From the NCBI GenBank assembly GCA_015659035.1, contig DQNS01000117.1, positions 1 to 47,034 of the forward strand: a stretch of 47,034 nt of DNA, written 5' to 3'. The notes below the pieces were generated by a model. It searched no databases. It was not told the origin of the DNA and saw nothing but the letters and a program-made list of their open reading frames with translations. Numbering within the stretch: position 1 is the first letter of the stretch; each line of letters opens with the position of its first letter. Of the stretch, positions 7,208 through 14,502 are shown piece by piece. Source of the DNA: Acidobacteriota bacterium. Its GTDB lineage: Bacteria > Acidobacteriota > Vicinamibacteria > Vicinamibacterales > UBA8438. Both the position numbers and the translations under genes were made by a program.

Positions 7208-10200
7208 ACGACTAGACAGCTTCCGTTGTTCGGCGCCGCGGGCAACCCTCCTCCCGGCCCGGTGGGTCACGGCGTCACGCTCGAGGATGCCGCCGCCCGC
7301 GCGTTCGCCATCGACCCGGCCAACAATGTGGTGCTCGAGGCGTCGGCCGGCACCGGCAAGACCTCGGTGCTCGTCTCTCGCTACGTCAACCTGCTGCGAG
7401 CGGGGGTCGACCCGTCCAACATCCTCGCGATCACCTTTACCCGGCAGGCGGCGGCCGAGATGCGAGACCGGATCATCCGGGAGCTGCGCACGGCGGCGGG
7501 AAGCTCGCGTGCGGACCAGGCACGCTGGCGCGAGCTGCGTGACCGCCTGGGGGAGATTGCCATCAGCACCATCGACGCGTTCTGCCTGTCGCTGCTGCGC
7601 GAGTTCCCGCTGGAGGCGGATCTGGACCCGGCCTTCGGGATGGCGGACGAGACCGAGGTGCCGCGGCTGATCCAGCAGGCACTCGACCGGACGCTGGCAG
7701 TGTGCGGCGCGGTGGCTCAAGAAGACATCAACGTCGCGATGGTGCTGGCTCGGCTGGGCGTGGGCCGCGTCCGGACCGGGTTGGCGCATCTGCTCGAGCG
7801 GCGACTTGTCGCGCCGGCGGCGTTGCAGCGCTTTTTGGCGTCCGGCCCACGTGGGCTGACGGCGCGCGTGGCCTGTCGACGGGCCGCAACACGGTTGGCG
7901 GACGTGGTGGGCGGGGTCGACGGGGGCCTGACCCGTTTCCTGGCCGACGGACCCCGTGAGCACCCCAAGTTCAAGATGCTGGCTCGCGAGCTGAGGGGTC
8001 TTGCCACGTTGGGGGACGAGGAGCCGGGGGCGGTGCGGCCGGCGCTGGACCGGATCCGGGAGTACTTCCTCACCCGCGACGGCAGGCCGCGTAAGCGGTT
8101 CACACCCTATCGCTCGGAGCAGTGCCGGTCGGCGAAGGCCTGGCGGCACCACTGCACGGCGGGGCGGCAGCTCGCGCCGGCGGTGGCCGAGGCGCTGACG
8201 GCGTTCGACCGCGACCTGAACGTGGTGCTCGCGCGCGGCGCGCAGCGGATGTTTGCGATTGCCGTCACGGAGTACGAGCGCGAGCTCGCTGCCCGGTCGG
8301 TGCTCGATTTTTCCGACGTGCTGCAACGCGCCCTGGACCTGTTGCGGCGGATGGATGAGTTTGCCCAGAGCCGCTACCGACTCGAGTCGCGCTATCACCA
8401 TGTGCTGGTCGACGAGTTCCAGGACACCAGCCGGGCGCAGTGGGAGCTGGTCTCGCTGCTGATCCAGTCGTGGGGTGAGGGGTTCGGGCTCGTGCACGAT
8501 GCTCCGGTGCCGCCGTCGGTGTTCGTCGTCGGCGACCGCAAGCAATCGATCTATGGGTTCCGCGACGCCGATGTCGCGGTGCTGCACGACGCGGCGGCCT
8601 ACATCGAGACGCTGCGACCGGAGGGGGATGCGCGCCGGTCCATCTCTCACAGCTTCCGTGCGGTGCCGCCGCTGCTGGCCTTCGTGAACGACCTGTTCGA
8701 CGGGGTGGAGAAGGCAGCGCGTCCCCGGGACGGGTTCCGATACGACGTGTCGGACAGGTTTCCGGTGGAGATCGCCGCGTCGACCGCGGTGACGCCCTCG
8801 GGAGGGCAGCCGGCCGGCCCCCCATCCTCGGCGCTCGGTCTCGTGCTCGGGGAGAGCGTCGAGGATTGCGCGGCGCGCGTGGCGGGTGAGGTCGCGCGGT
8901 TGCTCGAGGGCGCGACCGTGCGTGACCGGACCACGGGGGTGGGCCGGCAGGCCACCCCGGGCGACATCGCCATCCTGTTTCGGTCGCGCCAGACGCATCG
9001 CGAGTTTCAGGCAGCGCTGGAGTCCCGCGGGATACCGGCGTTCGTCTACAAGGGGCTGGGGTTCTTCGATGCCGACGAGATCAAGGACTATCGCGCGCTG
9101 CTGCGTTATCTCGCCGACCCGACGTCGGAGTTGCGCACCGCCGCGTTGCTCAGGTCGAGGCTTGTCCGGATAACCGACGCGGCGCTGGCCGGTCTGGCCG
9201 GCTGTCTGTCGGCGACGCTGCTGTCCCGCGAGCCGCCGGCGGAGCTCGATGCGCTCGACCCGGCCGACCGGGCGATCCTGCTCCGTCTACGTGCCAGCCT
9301 GCCGCGGTGGGTGGCCGCTGTGGACCGGGTGCCACCGGCCGACCTGCTCGACCGCGTGTGCGCCGACTGCGCCTATGCGTGCGAGCTGCGGGGACCGCGT
9401 CTGGTGCAGGCGCGGGAGAATCTCAAGAAGATGCGGGGACTCGTCCGACGGTTGCAGAACCGCGGGTTCGCGACGCTGTCGCGAATCGCCGACCATGTGG
9501 ACCGTCTTTCCGGCGATGTGTCCAATGCTGTTGTCGATGCCTTCGACGCCGTCAACCTGATGACGGTGCATGCGGCGAAGGGACTCGAGTTTCCGGTGGT
9601 GTTTCTGGTCGAGCTGGCCCGCGGGACCGGCGGGGCCGCGCCGGCGATCCGTCTGGTGGCCGACCGCGGAGACGGCGAGCCGTCGGTCTCGGTCGCGCCG
9701 TTTCGGTCGGAGGCAGACGACGACAAGCGGCTGCGTGACCGGGAGGAGACGAAACGGCTGCTGTATGTCGCCACGACCCGGGCGCGGGACCGTCTCTATC
9801 TGTCCGCCACGCTGGGGGAGGGGGTGGTCAAGGTCGGGCCCGGTAGCTTCGCCTCGGTGCTGCCCCCCTCACTGCTCGCGCAGTTGTCCGCGGCACCCCT
9901 CGACGCCGACCGGCTGAGCTGGTCGGGGTCCGGAGGCGGCGCGCACACCTTTGCCCTCGTCGGCCCGGGTATGGCGACCTCCGGGTCCAGGTTCTCCCGG
10001 GGCGGTTCGACCGAGACGGCGGGCGACCGGTTGCTAGGGTGGCGGCCGACCGGCGGTCCCCCGCGCGTCCAGGTGACCCAGATCGCCGCCGCGATGCCGG
10101 CAGGTGTGGCCCCGGACCGTGCAGCGGGCGCTGACCCGGTCGTCGGGCGGTTGGTTCACCGGATGTTGCAACGGGATGGAGAAGCCGCGGGGATGGTTCC

Positions 10201-10591
10201 GGCCGCGCCCGACGCGGCGGCTCGAGCTATCGAGTTGATGACCGGCGAGGAGCGTGCGCGGCACGACCATCGTCATGTGGCGTCGGAGGCGGCCGCCCTC
10301 TACGTCCGGGCGCTCGCACAGCCCGATGTGGCCACGCTCCTTGGCGGGGACTGTCTGTTCGAGGTGCCGTTTTCGATGCGTCGCGATGACGTGGACCCGG
10401 AGAGAGGCGTCGTCATCGTCCGGGGTACGATCGAATGCCTGCGCCGATGGTCCGACGGGCGCCTGACGGTGTTCGAGTTGAAGACCGGTCGTGTCCGGTC
10501 GCACCATGAACGCCAGCTCGCCCTCTACGTCGATGCGGCGCGCGCGCTGTTTCCAGATGCCGCCGTGGACGGCAAGGTGATCTATCTGTAG
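7199..10591 (+). CDS. addA: AddA-like UvrD-family helicase-nuclease subunit
   Basis: A 1130-residue ATP-driven 3'-5' helicase and nuclease of the AddAB recombination-repair complex. The helicase motifs are complete: Walker A EASAGTGKTS (about residues 46-55), motif Ia ITFTRQAAAEM, Walker B VDEFQDTS (about 404), motif III VVGDRKQSIYGFRDADV (about 445) and motif V MTVHAAKGLEFPVV (about 788). The C-terminal nuclease domain is compact, and its metal-binding motifs read GTIECL and VFELKTG, so both usual aspartates are glutamates, unlike AddB. The ATG at 7199 lies in the arm of a repeat element and no Shine-Dalgarno precedes it, so the start is uncertain. Family features begin at about residue 30. 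The stop is TAG. Confidence 0.93.
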   Translation: MKRTTRQLPLFGAAGNPPPGPVGHGVTLEDAAARAFAIDPANNVVLEASAGTGKTSVLVSRYVNLLRAGVDPSNILAITFTRQAAAEMRDRIIRELRTAAGSSRADQARWRELRDRLGEIAISTIDAFCLSLLREFPLEADLDPAFGMADETEVPRLIQQALDRTLAVCGAVAQEDINVAMVLARLGVGRVRTGLAHLLERRLVAPAALQRFLASGPRGLTARVACRRAATRLADVVGGVDGGLTRFLADGPREHPKFKMLARELRGLATLGDEEPGAVRPALDRIREYFLTRDGRPRKRFTPYRSEQCRSAKAWRHHCTAGRQLAPAVAEALTAFDRDLNVVLARGAQRMFAIAVTEYERELAARSVLDFSDVLQRALDLLRRMDEFAQSRYRLESRYHHVLVDEFQDTSRAQWELVSLLIQSWGEGFGLVHDAPVPPSVFVVGDRKQSIYGFRDADVAVLHDAAAYIETLRPEGDARRSISHSFRAVPPLLAFVNDLFDGVEKAARPRDGFRYDVSDRFPVEIAASTAVTPSGGQPAGPPSSALGLVLGESVEDCAARVAGEVARLLEGATVRDRTTGVGRQATPGDIAILFRSRQTHREFQAALESRGIPAFVYKGLGFFDADEIKDYRALLRYLADPTSELRTAALLRSRLVRITDAALAGLAGCLSATLLSREPPAELDALDPADRAILLRLRASLPRWVAAVDRVPPADLLDRVCADCAYACELRGPRLVQARENLKKMRGLVRRLQNRGFATLSRIADHVDRLSGDVSNAVVDAFDAVNLMTVHAAKGLEFPVVFLVELARGTGGAAPAIRLVADRGDGEPSVSVAPFRSEADDDKRLRDREETKRLLYVATTRARDRLYLSATLGEGVVKVGPGSFASVLPPSLLAQLSAAPLDADRLSWSGSGGGAHTFALVGPGMATSGSRFSRGGSTETAGDRLLGWRPTGGPPRVQVTQIAAAMPAGVAPDRAAGADPVVGRLVHRMLQRDGEAAGMVPAAPDAAARAIELMTGEERARHDHRHVASEAAALYVRALAQPDVATLLGGDCLFEVPFSMRRDDVDPERGVVIVRGTIECLRRWSDGRLTVFELKTGRVRSHHERQLALYVDAARALFPDAAVDGKVIYL

Positions 10592-10708
10592 CGGCCTTTC
10601 ACACCCGCTTACATTTTCGAATCCGGTGTGTCCGATTCCGGTGCGTCCAAGTGAGGGCACTTGTCCTAAGACGTCCAGTTGCTGGGATCTGGCGTCTAAG
10701 GGACTGTG

Positions 10709-10723
10709 TGGCTCGGGACTTGC
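10709..10723 (+). promoter_or_regulatory. Sigma54-type promoter
   Basis: TGGCTCGGGACTTGC fits the sigma54 consensus TGGCACG-N4-TTGC with one mismatch and the required 10-bp spacing between GG and GC. Predicted transcription starts near 10735, just before the strong Shine-Dalgarno AGGAGGTGA of the gene at 10751. The arrangement is compact and internally consistent. Confidence 0.55.
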
Positions 10724-10750
10724 ACAATGACTCTGTACAGGAGGTGATCG

Positions 10751-10981
10751 ATGCTGACACGGCACATCGCTCACTCGTCACCGCACATGCTCTTCGAGTT
10801 TCGTGGTCTGGAGGCGCTGCCGTGCGGGTGTGTCGTCGCCGACTATGTCGCGACGCTGCTCTCGCTCGATGTGGCTGCGGTAGAGGCGAAAGGGCCCCAC
10901 TGCACGGTGCGACACCACGGCCGCGGATCGCTGCTGACGCCGGACGAGTTGGGCAGCGGGGCCGCCGCCGCCTGGGTGTGA
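10751..10981 (+). CDS. Small protein of unknown function with a CGC motif
   Basis: A 76-residue protein with a strong ribosome binding site (AGGAGGTGATCG before ATG), which makes it a likely real gene. The sequence has LPCGC in the first half and a conserved-looking HCTVRHHGRGS segment. The Cys/His residues could bind metal, but no known zinc-finger spacing is evident. It has no signal peptide or membrane segment. A sigma54-type promoter 28-42 bp upstream would place it under an activator-dependent regulon. It converges on the small gene at 11133, and the 150 bp between them is filled with inverted repeats. Confidence 0.7.
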   Translation: MLTRHIAHSSPHMLFEFRGLEALPCGCVVADYVATLLSLDVAAVEAKGPHCTVRHHGRGSLLTPDELGSGAAAAWV

Positions 10982-10983
10982 GC

Positions 10984-11135
10984 AGTAACGAAGCTCCGCA
11001 TCAAACCTCCGAGTCCTGTGTAGAGATACGTTTCGTTACTAGTTTTTGCGCGACCGCCGAAGCGGTCGCGCCTAAGCCGAGCTTGCGCGGAAAAGCCTAC
11101 CGATTCGTATACATTTCACCGTGCAAGCACGGCTA
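10984..11135. repeat. Structured intergenic element with three stem-loops (GCTCCGC element, copy 2)
   Basis: AGTAACGAA (10984-10992) pairs perfectly with TTCGTTACT (11032-11040). GCGCGACCGC and GCGGTCGCGC (11048-11071) form a 10-bp stem with a CGAA loop. CCGTGC-AA-GCACGG forms a third hairpin near 11119-11132. CGAAGCTCCGCATCAAACC (10990) and CCGATTCGTATACATTTC (11100-11117) recur in the frdC-frdD element. The minus-strand gene at 11133 ends with its TAG inside the shared GGCTAGCTG. Confidence 0.8.
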
Positions 11136-11330
11136 GCTGCGAATCAGCATCGGGTCGGCGGCGAGCTTGTCCGCCCAGGTGCACGCCCTGGATTCCGCCT
11201 CGTCACGCGTCTGACCGACGAGGATGACGGAGTCGAGCGGCTTGTCGCTGGCACCCCGTGTGACCCAGGCGATCCAATGGGCGCCGCGTGACTCGGTCTT
11301 GATGTCGAAGTCCTTCCTGTCGGTCGTCAT
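11133..11330 (-). CDS. Small protein of unknown function
   Basis: A 65-residue protein starting MTTDRKDFDIKTE. It has an alternating pattern suggesting a small beta sheet (HWIAWVTRG, SVILVGQT) followed by one helix (DEAESRACTWADKLAAD), which resembles small alpha/beta adaptor folds, though no family is recognised. The start at 11330 is preferred over the longer frame to 11363 because the added residues look non-coding. TACGAT (11345-11340) lies nine bases upstream and could be a -10 for a nearly leaderless message. The TAG stop lies within a dispersed structured element. Confidence 0.55.
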   Translation of the reverse strand: MTTDRKDFDIKTESRGAHWIAWVTRGASDKPLDSVILVGQTRDEAESRACTWADKLAADPMLIRS

Positions 11331-11426
11331 AGCTGACGCATCGTATCTCACCTGACGGTCCACGCGCCACGGGCTGCGCCTCGAGCCGACGAGCGAAGAC
11401 GTCTGGAGATGTCTAGACGCAGCCGA

Positions 11427-11456
11427 TTGCGTGTTGCTTCGCGATTCTCATACAAT
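11427..11456 (+). promoter_or_regulatory. Sigma70-like promoter upstream of a zinc-ribbon gene
   Basis: TTGCGT (11427-11432) and TACAAT (11451-11456) are 18 bp apart. The -10 is near consensus. The gene start at 11582 is about 120 bp downstream. Confidence 0.4.
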
Positions 11457-11581
11457 CCTACTGGTCCTGTCCGTCACCACGGTGGCGCCCGAATGCCACC
11501 GTCGTTGCGAAACAGGGCCACACTGTACTCGCGGCCTCCGATCCTTCCACGTTTGACCGCGACGAGAGGAGTCACCTGTTT

Positions 11582-11803
11582 ATGGGATTGACGTGCCCGA
11601 ACTGTGGCAATGAACGAAGCTTCCTGGCCAAGACGCTACAGACGCACGTAGTCCAGTCAGGTGGAGAGGAACTCGAGCTGACGGAACAGAGCCGCCCCGC
11701 CGTGTTCGAGTTGCTCTGCGACGAATGTGAGACCGAAATCGACTTCGGTGCCCTCGAGTCTGACCTTCGTCGCGAGATGATCCTGCTGCTGGGCGCCCAC
11801 TGA
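11582..11803 (+). CDS. Small zinc-ribbon protein
   Basis: A 73-residue protein with paired cysteines CPNC (about residues 5-8) and CDEC (about 46-49), the spacing of a zinc ribbon. A central strand-rich segment and an acidic C-terminal helix follow. The Shine-Dalgarno AGAGGAG lies about 10 bases before the ATG, which supports the start. The function is unknown; proteins of this shape often bind nucleic acids or RNA polymerase. Its TGA stop directly abuts the TAG of the next, convergent zinc-ribbon gene with no base between them. Confidence 0.68.
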   Translation: MGLTCPNCGNERSFLAKTLQTHVVQSGGEELELTEQSRPAVFELLCDECETEIDFGALESDLRREMILLLGAH

Positions 11804-12028
11804 CTAGGGCTCGCGATAGCCGCAGATCAGACACTGCCAGCCACCAGTGCTTTTCGGCTGGGTACGCACCGCGTCCGGGTGCACGAACGCCTGCCAGGGT
11901 GGGTTGGTCGGCTCGAGGATCCCGCTGCACTCTGGGCACGTGTGCAGTATCGGCGCGGCTGCGGAACTCGGTGGTGGTTGTGTGTCCGGCACCCACAGGA
12001 CACTACCACCGGGGGCATCTATTGACAA
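11804..12028 (-). CDS. Small zinc-ribbon protein, convergent with its neighbour
   Basis: At most 74 residues. CPEC (about residues 33-36) and CLIC (about 68-71) form a zinc ribbon with a tryptophan- and histidine-containing loop between them. The N-terminus is uncertain. A TTG at 12028 would overlap the start of the divergent J-like gene, and an in-frame GTG (VPDTQPPP, about 12 codons in) is an alternative. Function unknown. It touches the stop codon of the neighbouring plus-strand gene. Confidence 0.5.
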   Translation of the reverse strand: MSIDAPGGSVLWVPDTQPPPSSAAAPILHTCPECSGILEPTNPPWQAFVHPDAVRTQPKSTGGWQCLICGYREP

Positions 12029-12660
12029 AGCCGGAGAGCCGCTCCTATCGTAGGTGCAGATGCGCCGACTACTACCGTCAGCTCGGGCTGCCGCACGGCG
12101 CCGATCTCAACGAGATCAGACGCGCGTATCGCGAACTGGCGCGGCAATGTCAATCGAGCCGGGGCAACCCTGACGTGGGCGAATGCCTGGCCTCGCTCCA
12201 TCATGCCTACGAGATGCTGAGCGGCCAGGACCGCCGGCGCGGCTCTGGTGCCGAGCGGCCGCGGTGGTCCACCGGGCGAGAGGCCGCGTTCGCCGACGAA
12301 GTGGATATCAACTTTCCGTCGGTGTCGAGTGTCGTTGACCGGATGCGCGAGTCGTTCTTCGGCCCGGCGCCCGCACACCCGCTGTCGGCCGACGTGCGGC
12401 TGACACCGAAACAGGCCGATGCCGGCGTCAAGGTGCCGCTCGACGTATCGCTACGTCATACCTGCCCGGTGTGCGGGGGGCGTGGTGAGGTCTGGCTCGA
12501 CCCCTGTGGCGCCTGTGACGGAAGTGGTGCCGGTCTGCTGCCTCACCAACTTCAGCTGGTCGTGCCGCCCGGCGTGCGAGACGGTGCCTGTCTGCGCTTC
12601 GACGTCACCCCGTCGTACGCGCCGGTCACATGCGTGGAGGTCCGGATCTCCGTCCAGTAG
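12022..12660 (+). CDS. DnaJ-like protein lacking the HPD motif
   Basis: About 212 residues. The N-terminus looks like a J domain (DYYRQLGLPHGADLNEIRRA, then AYEMLSGQDRR), but the loop that should hold His-Pro-Asp reads CQSSRGNPDVG, so the residues that stimulate Hsp70 ATPase are missing. A linker follows, then a DnaJ-type C-terminal substrate domain (LTPKQADAGVKVPLDV) with two CxxCxGxG-like zinc motifs (CPVCGGRG and CGACDGSG) instead of the four of DnaJ. A chaperone-like substrate-binding role without normal DnaK activation is the best guess. The start is uncertain: TTG 12022 is preferred, and upstream in-frame GTG codons exist. The stop is TAG. Confidence 0.7.
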   Translation: MTKPESRSYRRCRCADYYRQLGLPHGADLNEIRRAYRELARQCQSSRGNPDVGECLASLHHAYEMLSGQDRRRGSGAERPRWSTGREAAFADEVDINFPSVSSVVDRMRESFFGPAPAHPLSADVRLTPKQADAGVKVPLDVSLRHTCPVCGGRGEVWLDPCGACDGSGAGLLPHQLQLVVPPGVRDGACLRFDVTPSYAPVTCVEVRISVQ

Positions 12661-12694
12661 TGTCCAGCCTGGCCACTGTCACCGCCGCCGGGCT

Positions 12695-12718
12695 CCCCCG
12701 TCTGAAGACGGGGGCTTT
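12695..12718 (+). terminator. Rho-independent-type terminator
   Basis: CCCCCGTC-TGAA-GACGGGGG is a perfect 8-bp stem with a tetraloop, followed by CTTT. It sits 35 bp after the J-like gene. The T-tract is short. Confidence 0.65.
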
Positions 12719-13046
12719 AAGACTTCCCGGCGTGAACGACCGCCACCTGAAGAATGGCGGCATCACATGAGGGAGACTCAGTCGCTAGGCGGCGGCGTTG
12801 CGCGGAGGTGGGGCCATCGTGCCGTGCGGCGTCCACGGTCCACAGCGAGCGAGCCGGCAGGACACGCCGAACAGCGGCAATCGGACCGCTAGCGTCCGCT
12901 GATACCAGGTGATGCCAGCCAGTTCGCAGCGCACCCCGACCTGCTGGCCGGGCGGCTGGCGTCTGTCGGCCACCCCGCACGCCACCACCACGACGACCAG
13001 CAAGACCCACGTCCGGCGTGAAGTGGCCCACCGAGCGAATCTGCCC
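12719..13046. other. Region without a confirmed gene
   Basis: The minus-strand frame 12785-13003 (72 codons, TTG start, hydrophobic first residues VVVVVACGV, five cysteines) has GC-rich third positions but no clear start or homologue. It may be decayed sequence continuing from the broken gene next to it. Confidence 0.3.
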
Positions 13047-13164
13047 GAGAGCGAGTAGCCAGAGATACGAGATGACGATCATGCCGCCGCGGTCCGGAGA
13101 TGCCACGCCTGACGGGGCGGAGACGGTGGCGGCGCGGCGCCTCGGGTGTCTGTTCGTCGGTCAT
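13047..13164 (-). pseudogene. N-terminal remnant of a small membrane protein, frameshifted
   Basis: On the minus strand a good Shine-Dalgarno (GGAGAGCACC) precedes ATG 13164 and codons for MTDEQTPEAP. In another frame the sequence continues SGVASPDRGGMIVISYLWLL, which resembles the start of a membrane-protein family that I think is DUF4870-like (proteins beginning with a Pro-rich tail and an ISYLWLLALIPLL-type helix). The two parts are joined only if a frameshift near 13130 is assumed. The similarity stops after SYLWLLAL, so both a frameshift and a truncation are indicated. The family assignment is from memory and tentative. Confidence 0.4.
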
Positions 13165-13231
13165 GGTGCTCTCCGAACGGCCGTCTGACACAACGCCGCA
13201 ACTCGTGTCACCGGCGCCGCGCCCCGCGGAC

Positions 13232-13261
13232 TTGTCAGGGTTTCGACAAACTGACTATGCT
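13232..13261 (+). promoter_or_regulatory. Sigma70-like promoter for mrp
   Basis: TTGTCA and TATGCT are 18 bp apart, followed by a leader of about 60 bp to the mrp start. TTGTC and GACAA within the spacer region form a small inverted repeat that could be an operator. Confidence 0.5.
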
Positions 13262-13327
13262 GAAACCGTGATCGTCCGGCGTGACGCTGCGGAGCGTCTC
13301 TGGCGACCGCCCGAAAAGGACGTATCG

Positions 13328-14407
13328 ATGACTACAGAGAACGTCGAACCGGCTGGGGTGCTCGAGGCGCTGCGGGTCGTGCAGGACCCCGACCTGGGCC
13401 GCGACATTGTCAGCCTCAATTTCGTCAAGGACCTCCGGGTCGAGGGTGGGGAGGTCTCGTTCGTGATCGAGCTGACCACACCCGCCTGTCCGGTGAAGGA
13501 GCAGATGCACGACCAGGCGGTGGCGGCTGTCTCGGCGCTCGCCGGGGTCACCGGCGTCACGGTCGACATGACCGCGAACGTCCGCGCGGCGGTGTCGCCC
13601 GAGGCGGGTCGTGCGCCGCTCCCAGGGGTAAAGAACATCATCGCGGTCGGCGCCGGGAAGGGTGGGGTCGGGAAGACCACGGTGGCGGTGAACCTGGCCG
13701 TGGCGCTCTCGAGATACGGCGGGCGGGTCGGGATGATCGACGCCGACGTCTATGGTCCCAACATCCCGATCATGCTCGGCGTGCGGACACAGCTGGAGAC
13801 GGACGGGAAGAAGATCGTGCCGGCAGAGGGGCATGGCATTCCGGTTGTTTCGATGGGGTTCATGACCCAGGACGACACGCCGATCATCTGGCGCGGACCG
13901 ATGCTGCACGGCGTGATCCAGCAGTTCTTCCGGGAGGTCCGATGGAATGAGCTCGACTACCTCATCGTCGACATGCCGCCCGGGACCGGCGACATCGCGC
14001 TCAGTTTGAGCCAGACCGTGCCGGTGGCGGGCGCCGTCGTCGTCACGACCCCCCAGGCGGTCTCGGTGGCGGACTCGCGCCGGGCGGTCGCGATGTACAA
14101 GAAGCTGAACGTGCCGGTCCTCGGTCTGGTCGAGAACATGAGCCACTTCGTCTGCCCGAGTTGCGACCACGAGAGCGATATCTTCGGCAGGGGCGGCGGC
14201 CAGTCGGCGGCCGAGGAGATGGGTGTCCCGTTCCTTGGGCGCATCCCGATCTATCAGTCGATCCGCGAAGGTGGCGACAGTGGGAACCCGATCGTGGTCG
14301 CCGAGCCGGATTCGCCCGCCGCGCGTGCGTTTCTCGACGTCGCCGAGCGCACCGCCGCGCAGGTCTCGATCGCGGCGCTCGGTCCGGTCACTGCGAGCGT
14401 GTCTTAG
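13328..14407 (+). CDS. mrp: Mrp/ApbC family iron-sulfur cluster carrier ATPase
   Basis: A 359-residue P-loop ATPase that carries and delivers Fe-S clusters to apoproteins in the cytoplasm. The N-terminal MIP18/DUF59 domain (residues about 8-90, containing VQDPDLGRDIVSLNFVKD) precedes the ParA/MinD-like domain. The deviant Walker A AGKGGVGKTT is at about residues 108-117, switch DADVYGPN follows, and the CPSC pair (about residue 276) is the cluster-binding motif of the family. The start at 13328 has AAAGGACG upstream and begins the DUF59 domain. Frames extending to 13100 add unrelated sequence. The stop is TAG, followed 10 bp later by a heptamer-hairpin repeat. Confidence 0.95.
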   Translation: MTTENVEPAGVLEALRVVQDPDLGRDIVSLNFVKDLRVEGGEVSFVIELTTPACPVKEQMHDQAVAAVSALAGVTGVTVDMTANVRAAVSPEAGRAPLPGVKNIIAVGAGKGGVGKTTVAVNLAVALSRYGGRVGMIDADVYGPNIPIMLGVRTQLETDGKKIVPAEGHGIPVVSMGFMTQDDTPIIWRGPMLHGVIQQFFREVRWNELDYLIVDMPPGTGDIALSLSQTVPVAGAVVVTTPQAVSVADSRRAVAMYKKLNVPVLGLVENMSHFVCPSCDHESDIFGRGGGQSAAEEMGVPFLGRIPIYQSIREGGDSGNPIVVAEPDSPAARAFLDVAERTAAQVSIAALGPVTASVS

Positions 14408-14417
14408 GAAGTTCCCA

Positions 14418-14458
14418 AGGAGTCAGAAGACAGGAGTCAGAAGAAGCCGATGGGCTTC
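14418..14458 (+). repeat. Heptamer-hairpin repeat, copy 2
   Basis: AGGAGTC-AGAAGAC-AGGAGTC-AGAAG runs into GAAGCC-GATG-GGCTTC (14443-14458). Complementary-sense units (GTCCTGTCCTCC) follow, so a larger fold is possible. It lies between the convergent mrp and pcm genes. Confidence 0.8.
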
Positions 14459-14502
14459 GCCGTCCTGTCCTCCAGTCCGGCGCCGCGGGTTCGCGTTGTC
14501 CA

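Noticed and set aside
12785-13003. Minus-strand 72-codon frame as a lipoprotein gene
   Set aside because: The start is a TTG without a ribosome binding site, and the hydrophobic stretch would need residues upstream of it. Kept only as an unresolved region.
13235-14170. Minus-strand frame opposite mrp
   Set aside because: No motif or start signal; mrp on the plus strand is unambiguous.
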